Assembly: GCF_003248455.1 (NCBI RefSeq)
Contig: NZ_QFNM01000007.1
Coordinates: 1-64,000 of the forward strand
DNA length: 64,000 bases
Direction: 5' to 3'
Source: Brevundimonas sp.
GTDB taxonomy: Bacteria > Pseudomonadota > Alphaproteobacteria > Caulobacterales > Caulobacteraceae
In this document: positions 32,662-39,506 of the stretch, piece by piece
Layout of the letters: every line of letters begins with the position of its first letter
Numbering within the stretch: the stretch's first letter is position 1
Made by a program: the position numbers and the translations under genes
The notes under the pieces: model-generated
Database searches by the model: none
What the model saw: the letters and a program-made list of their open reading frames with translations, nothing else
Told to the model about the DNA's origin: nothing

Positions 32662-32912
32662 TGTCTGACCAGACCATCACATCGCCCGCTAGAATCACCG
32701 AGGTCGTGAAAGGCGATCTGTTCGGCGACGTTGGCGCTGAACGCTTCGACGAAGCCCTGGACGCTCTCCATCTCTTTGCGCAGGCAACGGGATGCCCGGC
32801 TGGTGGGAGCGTTATCGCTTGGTTCGCGGAGAAAGACCGCGAAGCCCAAGACGAGTTCCGCGCTCGATACGAAGCTGCAAAGGCCCGCGCCCAATCTGAG
32901 GCCCGCGTCTGA
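32661..32912 (+). CDS. Small hypothetical phage protein
   Basis: An 83-residue acidic protein with helices (RFDEALDALHLFAQAT, KDREAQDEFRARYEAAK). Its ATG shares a base with the methyltransferase stop and its stop with the next ATG (TGATG at both). Unknown function; could be an accessory of the methyltransferase. Confidence 0.55.
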   Translation: MSDQTITSPARITEVVKGDLFGDVGAERFDEALDALHLFAQATGCPAGGSVIAWFAEKDREAQDEFRARYEAAKARAQSEARV

Positions 32913-33268
32913 TGGGGGAGAAGCAGGGACATACGCCGGAGCGATTGAGCGCCAATGAGCGCGACCGCGAAGCGATCCTCGACGCAGCTGCGGAGCATCC
33001 GGGTTCATCGCCTGTATGGATCGCTCGGAAGATCGGCGTCAGCAAGGGGCAGGCCTACTATCACATGACGAAGGCGGGCTACTGGCCCCTGCCTGATGCG
33101 GTTACCCACAGCGGAGGGCGAGGCAACCCGTTCACCGCTGCCGAGGATGCCGTGTTGCAGCGCCTGCGTATAGCCGGCGCAAACCCTTACGAGATCGGCC
33201 GCTCCATGGGGCGGGCGCACAGTTCAGTTCGTGCGCGCCTGTCGTATCTGGCGGCGAGGGCGCACTGA
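32912..33268 (+). CDS. Phage HTH protein
   Basis: A 118-residue protein with two helix-turn-helix-like segments: SPVWIARKIGVSKGQAYYHM near residues 32-52 and a Myb/SANT-like NPFTAAEDAVLQRLRIAGAN near 68-88, followed by SVRARLSYL. Such tandem motifs occur in phage transcription factors. Its start overlaps the previous stop. Function as a DNA-binding regulator is inferred. Confidence 0.6.
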   Translation: MGEKQGHTPERLSANERDREAILDAAAEHPGSSPVWIARKIGVSKGQAYYHMTKAGYWPLPDAVTHSGGRGNPFTAAEDAVLQRLRIAGANPYEIGRSMGRAHSSVRARLSYLAARAH

Positions 33269-34129
33269 TGGACTTCTTCGTCGGACTTCATCACCCAGGC
33301 GACGCCCAACACTTCGACCGAGCCTGCATCAGCCGCAACAGGCTCGCCAAGCGTCGGAAGCCCGTCGCATGCCGCGAGACGATCATCGACTGCGCGGGGT
33401 TCAAGACCATCGACCTGCACGGCGGATACCCGCATCCGGCGTCGGAGTGGGCGGCGGAGCTGCACCGTCTTTGGACGAATGGCGTTGTGAAGATCACGGT
33501 CGCGGTGTCCGAAGATTACATGTGCGAGCCGTGGATGCTGGTGAAGACCGGCATGACGATAGAGCAGCACCAAAGGCTGACGGTCGAACGATACGACGAC
33601 CTTCTGGTGGCGCTGCACGACCTGTTTGACGGCCCGCCTCCGTTCGAAGTCATGCCGGTGCTGCAAGGCTATGCGATCACCGACTACCTGCGGCACATCG
33701 AAATGTATGGCCCCCGACTGAAGCCAGGGATGTGGGTGGGGGTCGGCTCCGTCTGCAAGCGCCAGGGCAACGTCGCGATCATCGAAGACCTCCTGTCCGC
33801 CATCAAGGAGGTGCGGCCGGACATTCGGCTGAACGGCTTTTGGCGTGAAGCTGACCGCCCTGCAAAGCCCGCTCGTGCGGAGACTCCTCTACAGCGCCGA
33901 CAGCATGGCGTGGTCGTTCGACGCGGCCAGGGTTTGCGCGCGAATGGTCGGGCACCTGATGCGCGCGTTCAATCGCGAGAAGATCAGAACGCCCGTCGCA
34001 CGCCGCTACTACCGGCGCCTGGGCAAGCACCTGCCGGACGCCAACGACTGGCGCGAAGCCAAGGCGTTCGAAAAGCGCGCGCTCACCCCCTCAACCGAAC
34101 CGGAGCAGCTGCGGCTGTTCGCGGCGTAA
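33268..34129 (+). CDS. DpdA/TGT-like phage transglycosylase, interrupted by a one-base shift
   Basis: Two consecutive frames together give a TIM-barrel TGT-like protein of about 286 residues. Frame one (from 33268) has DLHGGYPHPASEW, MPVLQGYAITDYLRHIEMYG and GVGSVCKRQG; frame two continues GVKLTALQSPLVRRLLYSADSMAWS. At 33838-33841 four T replace the expected TTT, so reading needs a +1 step. Relatives exchange guanine for 7-deazaguanine bases in DNA (DpdA) or tRNA. It follows the HTH gene as TGATG. It may be a true frameshift mutation, a sequencing error in a T-run, or programmed slippage on UUUU before UGG. Confidence 0.75.
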
Positions 34130-34142
34130 TGGAGCAAGCAGA

Positions 34143-34217
34143 ATGATCCCCGCCATTTCCCGCGCCACCGGAGAAGACAGCCCCGCAAACAGCCAGACCC
34201 AGGAGCATCGCTCGTGA
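34143..34217 (+). CDS. 24-residue mini-gene before the large accessory gene
   Basis: ATG 34143 to TGA 34217 codes a small hydrophilic peptide (MIPAISRATGEDSPANS...). GGAG at 34132-34135 is at normal SD distance. Its stop overlaps the GTG start of the next gene, so it may couple translation. It could also be chance; no relative is known to me. Confidence 0.35.
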   Translation: MIPAISRATGEDSPANSQTQEHRS

Positions 34218-35359
34218 CCGCGACCCAAGCCCCCACACCCGGCCCGCTGGACAGCGAGAGCGTGAAGCTGCTCGTGAAGGGCGATTTGCTTCGGATCGAC
34301 ACGGGCGGCGCGCTGTATGAGTTCGTGCGCCGGAAAGCGCCTCCCAGCGCTCTCATCGTCGCCAAACCCGCATTGGACGGGTCAGAACGCTACTACGACC
34401 GATGCCGGTTTTCGTTTGTCGAGCGTCCGAGCCTCGCCCCCACCGCTCCGGTCGAAGCGAGCGGGTCGGAGCGGGAGAGCGAAGCTTGGAAATGGCTCGG
34501 ACAGCTTTACCCGAACGACGCGCCGTCTGACCTCGCATACGATGCTAACGAAATGGTTGATGCCTTCTTGGCTGGGTCGGGACGCTCTGATCGCATGGCG
34601 AAGGCGTTGGAGCGTATCGCAGGTGAACAGCAATACCGTTCCGGTTACTGCCAGACTGACATCACTGTAGAGCCTGCGCTGAGCGCTGATGAGGCGCAGA
34701 CAGTGGCGCGAGAAGCGCTCGCTCACAATCCCGCCCTCCGCCCCCAACCGAGCGGAGAGACGCGGGCGGCGCTAGACCGGCTGAAGATGGCGGCCCACGT
34801 CTATGAAGACGACGAAATGGCCGCCGACTGCGCGACACTGGAAGCCCTCCTATCCGCCCGCCCCCTCGCCTTGGGAGGCCAGCAGGGGGAGGAACGTCTT
34901 AGCGCCGCGCTCATCGCAATGGTCGAGCATTTCGAGCGCGTTGACGCCGGGCCGGAAGACAAAGCAGCCATTCAGGCGGCATGCGAGGTCTGGGCTAGCG
35001 CCAAGCGTGACAAAGCCCTCTCCACCACCCCCGCCCGAGCCGAGGCCCTAGACGAAGGGGCGGCGGGGGAGACGATCCTCACGGCTTTGGTCGAGGCCAT
35101 GCCGAAAGAGCATGACGTCACCGGGCCGCAGTTCGAGCGCATCGCCAAGGCCATCTTTAAGGCTCTCCGCGCCCACCCATCCCCGCCGCCCGCCGACGAT
35201 GAAGACAGGGTGCGGGAGGCGGCGACGCTTTTGACAGAACTTCTCGACGGCCCCAGCCATGGAGGCTTCCACGGTATTAATGGCGCTCTGAGAGGCAAGC
35301 TAGCGACGATCCGTCAAACGCTTCAACGAGCCGCCCTGAAATCGGAGGGGCGGTCATGA
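34214..35359 (+). CDS. Large hypothetical phage protein
   Basis: A 381-residue acidic, Ala-rich protein of several parts: an N-terminal compact domain (LVKGDLLRIDTGGALYEF, FSFVERPS), helices near residues 130-220, then helix-rich repeats ending with LLTELLDGPSHGG and KLATIRQTLQRAAL. It starts with GTG overlapping the mini-gene stop and ends in an ATGA overlap. Some segments look like pieces of other phage ORFs joined together. No family recognised. Confidence 0.55.
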   Translation: MTATQAPTPGPLDSESVKLLVKGDLLRIDTGGALYEFVRRKAPPSALIVAKPALDGSERYYDRCRFSFVERPSLAPTAPVEASGSERESEAWKWLGQLYPNDAPSDLAYDANEMVDAFLAGSGRSDRMAKALERIAGEQQYRSGYCQTDITVEPALSADEAQTVAREALAHNPALRPQPSGETRAALDRLKMAAHVYEDDEMAADCATLEALLSARPLALGGQQGEERLSAALIAMVEHFERVDAGPEDKAAIQAACEVWASAKRDKALSTTPARAEALDEGAAGETILTALVEAMPKEHDVTGPQFERIAKAIFKALRAHPSPPPADDEDRVREAATLLTELLDGPSHGGFHGINGALRGKLATIRQTLQRAALKSEGRS

Positions 35360-35571
35360 TCCGTCAAAACAAGGCCGGCGTGTATTACTGCGACGGCCGG
35401 GAGTGCGGTTACGAACTCTCTTATTCCCCGCCAACGGATGAAGATCACGCGGAGGTCCATTGCCTGGATTGCGGAGCGGGACTTTTCATCAACAACGCCG
35501 CCTTCAAACGGGACGCCTCCGCAAGAGCCGCCCTGAAATCGACCGCCGCGAAGGAAGGGGAGAAGTCGTGA
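35356..35571 (+). CDS. Small zinc-ribbon-like phage protein
   Basis: A 71-residue protein with CDGREC near residue 12 and CLDCGAG near 36, a possible four-cysteine zinc ribbon, then an Ala/Lys-rich tail. Overlaps the previous gene by ATGA and touches the next by TGATG. Function unknown. Confidence 0.55.
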   Translation: MIRQNKAGVYYCDGRECGYELSYSPPTDEDHAEVHCLDCGAGLFINNAAFKRDASARAALKSTAAKEGEKS

Positions 35572-35726
35572 TGAAGATGACCGAGAAATGGAAAACGGAG
35601 TGCCAGCACGTTTGGATGGCCCTTCGATTGCAAGTCCCCACGTGCGCCAAGTGCGGTGTTTCCAAGATTCTCCACGACACCAAAGAGTATCAGGAAAGTC
35701 GAGAAAAATGGGGGGGCATCAAATGA
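35571..35726 (+). CDS. 51-residue putative metal-binding protein
   Basis: A 51-residue protein with C-x-H (CQH) near residue 11 and CAKCG near 25, i.e. a C/H-C-C set, and a basic, charged remainder. TGATG and ATGA joints on both sides support translation. Function unknown. Confidence 0.55.
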   Translation: MKMTEKWKTECQHVWMALRLQVPTCAKCGVSKILHDTKEYQESREKWGGIK

Positions 35727-36178
35727 CCGCCCCCTCCCAAACCCCCGAAGCTGCGGGGCTGGAAGTGGCTTTGTCCGCTGTTCTGGCCCGCGCGATCTGC
35801 GAGAGCGAAGGAAAAGAGTGGGCCGCGCTAGATAACACCCGCGAGGATGTGGAGCGCTGGTTCCGGCTTGGTGAAATCACCGCCGCGTCCGCTCAAGCCG
35901 CAATAGACGCCGAGAAAGCCAAGGTCGCGGAGTTGGAGGCTTTGGTTGCCAGCTACCGAAAGACGGCCGACCTTGAAGCTCAAGGCTGTGACGCAGCCGA
36001 AGCCCGAGTGGATCGGCTGGCTGAGATCGCGAGCAAGCTGGATGCAGCGATTGCCTGGCTCGATTACCCGTTCATCGACAACCGAACGCCAGAAGCCGAA
36101 CTGCGGCAACGCATCGGGTTCATGATGAAGGATGCCGAGCCAAACCGAGCCGCCCTACAGCAGGAGACGCAGCCGTGA
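35723..36178 (+). CDS. Phage helical protein
   Basis: A 151-residue protein that is mostly helical, with a coiled-coil region near 55-100 (AEKAKVAELEALVASY, AEARVDRLAEIASKL) and a C-terminal amphipathic helix. Such proteins appear in phage accessory operons without known role. Coupled by ATGA to the previous and GTGA to the next gene. Confidence 0.55.
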   Translation: MTAPSQTPEAAGLEVALSAVLARAICESEGKEWAALDNTREDVERWFRLGEITAASAQAAIDAEKAKVAELEALVASYRKTADLEAQGCDAAEARVDRLAEIASKLDAAIAWLDYPFIDNRTPEAELRQRIGFMMKDAEPNRAALQQETQP

Positions 36179-36612
36179 GCACTCAAACCACGCTCTTTTA
36201 CATCGTCGAGTTCACAGACGAGATCGTGCCCTGTGACTGCACCTTGGGCGGCTGGGCCAAATGGCTAAGCATGCCCGATGAAGATTGGAACCGGGACGCG
36301 CCTGCTGAGGATGGGGAGACGTTCAAGGCCTCGACAATCCAAGTGCTGGGCGATGTTCGGGTCGAGTTCATCAACGGCATGTGGACGGCTGTCGAGCCAA
36401 TCCCCGAAGGCACGGAAATGTTTTGGCTGAGGCACTACGAGGGGGGCACGGGCTGGGATGCTGACTTCGCTGCCCCAACGATCACAGACGCGACCGACTG
36501 CCTTGATGAAGAGGACGGGCCGGTCTGGTTCGCCTGCACGAAGGATGGCCCCGATGTCCTTTTGACCTACTGCGCCGATGGTCCGCACATGGACGTGGAG
36601 CGACCCCAATGA
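36175..36612 (+). CDS. Acidic hypothetical phage protein
   Basis: A 145-residue acidic protein with many Trp, Asp and Glu (DEDWNRDAPAEDGETF, CLDEEDGPVWF) and five cysteines. GTG start in a GTGA overlap. No known family. A protein this acidic and Trp-rich may be a DNA mimic or inhibitor; this is speculation. Confidence 0.5.
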   Translation: MSTQTTLFYIVEFTDEIVPCDCTLGGWAKWLSMPDEDWNRDAPAEDGETFKASTIQVLGDVRVEFINGMWTAVEPIPEGTEMFWLRHYEGGTGWDADFAAPTITDATDCLDEEDGPVWFACTKDGPDVLLTYCADGPHMDVERPQ

Positions 36613-36998
36613 CCCAGACCCCCACCGATGCGCTGCGCCTGGTGCCTGTTCCGTATGTCGTTCTGAGCGAGGCTGCGGGCCTTCTCGACTGCGAAGGCTA
36701 CGGACCACTCGCCCTGACGCTCAACAACCTCCTAGCAGCCGCCCCCGCATCGCCGCTGCCAGGGGGCGGGTGGCAGGACATCAGCACCGCGCCGAAGGAT
36801 GGGACGCTTGTATTGACGTGGGGCTATCTTCACGACGATGGCGGCCCATACGATACCGACGGTCGTTCGTTCACCGGAGAGACGCCTAGCGTTCAGATTT
36901 CCGGCATGACTGACTTTGGCTGGTCGTGTCCCTTGCTTGGAGGGCATCACCCCACCCACTGGATGCCTTTGCCCGCCGCCCCGACAGGTGACGCATGA
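36609..36998 (+). CDS. DUF551-like phage protein
   Basis: A 129-residue protein ending with GGWQDISTAPKDGT and later HHPTHWMPLPAAP, the typical DUF551 signature (W-x-D-I-S-x-A-P-K-D-G ... P-T-H-W-M-P-L-P). DUF551 proteins are common in phage and prophage accessory regions. Their function is unknown. Overlaps both neighbours by ATGA. Confidence 0.7.
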   Translation: MTQTPTDALRLVPVPYVVLSEAAGLLDCEGYGPLALTLNNLLAAAPASPLPGGGWQDISTAPKDGTLVLTWGYLHDDGGPYDTDGRSFTGETPSVQISGMTDFGWSCPLLGGHHPTHWMPLPAAPTGDA

Positions 36999-37237
36999 CC
37001 GCGTCCGACCTAGACGCGCTGGAGAAGCTGGCGGATGAGGCGAGCATGGCGCGCGGCCTTTGGGACGAAATCCACTGCCTGAACAAGTTTCACGACCATG
37101 CCGACCCCGCCACCATCAAAGCCCTGATCGCTGAACTGCGGGAGGCTCGCGGACATTTGTCGCGGTGCGTTGAACTTGTCCCCGAACCTGGCGCAATCGA
37201 TGCTGCCGACGCCTTCAATGGGAAGGGGGAGGGATGA
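36995..37237 (+). CDS. Small hypothetical phage protein
   Basis: An 80-residue helical protein (DLDALEKLADEASMARG, DPATIKALIAELREARGHL) with a His/Cys cluster near residues 26-36. ATGA overlaps both sides. No known domain. Confidence 0.5.
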   Translation: MTASDLDALEKLADEASMARGLWDEIHCLNKFHDHADPATIKALIAELREARGHLSRCVELVPEPGAIDAADAFNGKGEG

Positions 37238-37437
37238 GCGCGCACCGCTTCCGTTCGACCGAACTCACCAGGGCGATGAAAGCCGCCTTCGCATCAGGAG
37301 CGACCGATTTCGACGTGACCTTTGACGATCATGGGCGCCCCATCATTAAAGTGCGGTCGACGCCCGCGAACGACACCGAACAGACCGCACTGGACGAGTT
37401 GAATGCCTGGAAGGCCGAGCAGGGGGACGCTGCCTAA
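37234..37437 (+). CDS. Small protein before integrase, possible excisionase or regulator
   Basis: A 67-residue protein with a helix (ELTRAMKAAFASG), two strands (DFDVTFDDHGRPIIKVRS) and a C-terminal helix. Small proteins like this are often seen just before integrase genes in alphaproteobacterial prophages. The integrase start lies within its last 35 bases. Excisionase function is only a guess; no classical HTH is seen. Confidence 0.5.
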   Translation: MSAHRFRSTELTRAMKAAFASGATDFDVTFDDHGRPIIKVRSTPANDTEQTALDELNAWKAEQGDAA

Positions 37438-38515
37438 GGGCGTCTGGTTTCAGAAAAAGCGCCTGGCGACTGGCGAGGTCATCCGATACGGCTACCTCGG
37501 GCGCGGGCCGGGCGCCCAGGCGTTGGGGCGCGAGGGATCGTCCGAATTTCACACCGCCCTTGCTGAGGCGATGCGGCGCACTCCGAGCGAAGGCAAGGTC
37601 GCCTTCCTGATCTGGAAATACCGATCATCGCCCGAGTTCGCCAAGCTGCGGCCACTGACGCAGCGGGACTACAACCGTCAACTCGACAAGATCGGCGCTC
37701 GTTACGGCAAGCTGGGGCTGTCGGTGTTCGATCTTCGCGAGATCAGCCGCGAGTTCTACGGGTGGCGCGACTTGTTGGCCAAGACCTCGCCCCGGCAAGC
37801 CGACTACGCGATGGCCGTTCTGAAAGCACTGAACGAATGGGGCGTTCGGCGCGGATATCTCCACCATAACCGCGCGGCCGGTATCGAGAACGTCTATCGA
37901 GCGGATCGCTCTGAAAAGACGTGGTCAGACGAACAGGAGGAGGCATTCATGGCCGAGGCGTCGCCATCTATGGCGCTAGGCTTCCTCATGGCCTCAGAGG
38001 CGGGTATCAGCCCCGAGGACATCTACGTCATGCCGAAGACGGCCATTCGCGGGACGATCCTAGTTGGCCGGCGCCAGAAGACCGGTGTTCCGTTCGCAGT
38101 CCCGATCTCCCCCACGCTCCGGGCCGCATTCAGCGCTGCGCCCGCGAGCGATTCGGTGACGATCCTGAACAAGGCTGATGGACGCCCCTTCGATCCCAAG
38201 GGCAACGGCTTCCGGTCAGTCTTCCGGGCGACCAGGGAAGCGGCCGGGGTGGAGGATAGAACCCATAAGGATTGTCGTGGCACCTTCATGACCCGGCGGC
38301 GCGCCATGGGCTGGACGGCCGAAGAAGTCGCCCTGTGTGTCGGGCATCCCATCGCTGGCGAAAAGGGCGCGCAATCCGCCTACATCGACAGAATCGCCGT
38401 CGCCATCGCCAACGCAGAAAGGCTATGGACGCGCTGGTATGGATCGAATGAGGAACGCGATCTGCAAACTGCCGTGCAAACCGCAGACAAGAAAGCCGCC
38501 CCGAAAGGCGGCTAA
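37403..38515 (+). CDS. Tyrosine integrase with two substituted catalytic positions
   Basis: A 370-residue protein with the N-terminal LPKGVWFQKKRLATGEV arm typical of alphaproteobacterial phage integrases, a core-binding domain, and a catalytic domain. Present: Lys226 (RRQKTG), Arg292 (DCRGTF), GH at 314-315 and Tyr327 (SAYIDR). The usual first Arg (TGxRxGD) is AGISPED (Ser203), and the usual HDLR His aligns with Lys289 (HKDCR), although His288 is adjacent. It ends in a GCCGCC/GGCGGC hairpin (38495-38512), 16 bases from tRNA-Cys. The start overlaps the previous gene by 35 bases. Confidence 0.85.
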   Translation: MPGRPSRGTLPKGVWFQKKRLATGEVIRYGYLGRGPGAQALGREGSSEFHTALAEAMRRTPSEGKVAFLIWKYRSSPEFAKLRPLTQRDYNRQLDKIGARYGKLGLSVFDLREISREFYGWRDLLAKTSPRQADYAMAVLKALNEWGVRRGYLHHNRAAGIENVYRADRSEKTWSDEQEEAFMAEASPSMALGFLMASEAGISPEDIYVMPKTAIRGTILVGRRQKTGVPFAVPISPTLRAAFSAAPASDSVTILNKADGRPFDPKGNGFRSVFRATREAAGVEDRTHKDCRGTFMTRRRAMGWTAEEVALCVGHPIAGEKGAQSAYIDRIAVAIANAERLWTRWYGSNEERDLQTAVQTADKKAAPKGG

Positions 38516-38531
38516 CTTACTGAAATCGCGA

Positions 38532-38605
38532 TGGAGGCCTGACCGGGAATCGAACCCGGGTGCAAGGATTTGCAGTCCTCTGCGTCACCACTCCGCCATC
38601 AGGCC
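38532..38605 (-). tRNA. tRNA-Cys (GCA)
   Basis: On the minus strand, the cloverleaf begins GGCCTGA and ends TCAGGCC-T-CCA with encoded CCA. The anticodon loop reads CTGCAAA with anticodon GCA, and the T-loop is GGTTCGATTC. Its 3' end faces the prophage, 16 bases after the integrase stop, so it is the probable attB site. The 134 bases from 38606 to the next start show a short GC stem but no clear promoter. Confidence 0.97.
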
Positions 38606-38739
38606 GCTTTTCATCCCCGATTTCTCGGGGGCGGTCATCGCGAGGGGCGTTCGCTATCAGATCGGATTGTCCGCTGCAACGCACGGACCTATAAGCGCGC
38701 GAGTTTTCCTCCCGGATTATCGTTGAAGGCTGCCTACAG

Positions 38740-39369
38740 ATGGATTTCACCGCCGAGCGCAAGGCCATGGTCGACTCGCAGGTGCGGGTGAACGACGTGA
38801 CGGATCGCGCGATTCACCTGGCCATGCTGGCCGTGCCGCGCGAACAGTTCTGCGCGCCCGACCGCGCCTTCGCCGCCTACTCCGAAGAGGCCTTGCCCAT
38901 CGCGGGGGACCGCCGCCTGATGCCGGCGCGCGATGTGGCCAAGCTGCTTCAGGCCGCCGATGCGCGCGAGGGCGAGAAGGCCCTGGCCATCGCCGCTCCC
39001 TACGCCGCCGCCGTGCTGGCCCGGATGGGCCTGGCCGTGACCGCCCAGGAATCGGACGCGGCCGTCTTCGACGTGGTCGGACAGGCCTTGGCCGCCGAGG
39101 GCGTGGCCACGACCGTCCAGCCCCTGTCCCAGCCGGCCGGCCAGGACTGGGCCCTGATCGTGTCCGAAGGCGGGATCGAGGCCTTGCCCGAATCGTGGGG
39201 CGCGGCCCTGCGGCCGGGCGGGCGCATGGTCGTGGTGGAGCGCCGCGGCGCCATCGGCAAAGCGGCGCTGTTCGTCAAGTCTCCCGAGGGGCTGTCGCGG
39301 CGCGAACTGTTCGATTCGTCGCCAGCGGTCCTTGCCGAGTTGACGCCGGCGCCTACGTTCGCGCTGTAG
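38740..39369 (+). CDS. PCMT-family protein, likely no catalytic role
   Basis: A 209-residue protein of the protein-L-isoaspartate O-methyltransferase family, upstream of tolC as in many Caulobacterales and Rhizobiales. It starts MDFTAERKAMVDSQVRVNDV, with the typical AVPREQFCAPD, and has a Rossmann-like middle (KALAIAAPYAAAVLARMG). The SAM-binding GxGxGY motif is altered (IAAPYAAAVL), so it may be a non-enzymatic relative. Function is uncertain. It is 137 bases before TolC and in the same direction. Confidence 0.8.
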   Translation: MDFTAERKAMVDSQVRVNDVTDRAIHLAMLAVPREQFCAPDRAFAAYSEEALPIAGDRRLMPARDVAKLLQAADAREGEKALAIAAPYAAAVLARMGLAVTAQESDAAVFDVVGQALAAEGVATTVQPLSQPAGQDWALIVSEGGIEALPESWGAALRPGGRMVVVERRGAIGKAALFVKSPEGLSRRELFDSSPAVLAELTPAPTFAL

Positions 39370-39506
39370 GCGCGCAGGCGGGCGGCGACGGATCGCGCGG
39401 CCGCAACCGTGAAGAAAACTTAACTGGCGTGTGGTTCGGTCAGGCCGCAGTTACGCCTGATAAAACATTCGGGCGTTCTTTCAGGGCGTCGGGCTAAGGA
39501 CGGACA

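Larger units (their letters stand above)
1..38531. mobile_element. Lambda-type prophage (left end outside window)
   Basis: All genes from the left edge to base 38,515 are phage-type: packaging, head and tail genes in lambda order on the minus strand, a repressor region near 26 kb, an accessory and early region on the plus strand, and a tyrosine integrase ending 16 bases before the 3' end of a tRNA-Cys gene. From 38,740 on, genes are ordinary Caulobacteraceae housekeeping genes. Integration at the tRNA-Cys 3' end is inferred from this abutment; the second att copy lies left of the window. The structural set looks intact, but the integrase lacks two expected catalytic residues and one accessory gene is frameshifted. 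Confidence 0.93.
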
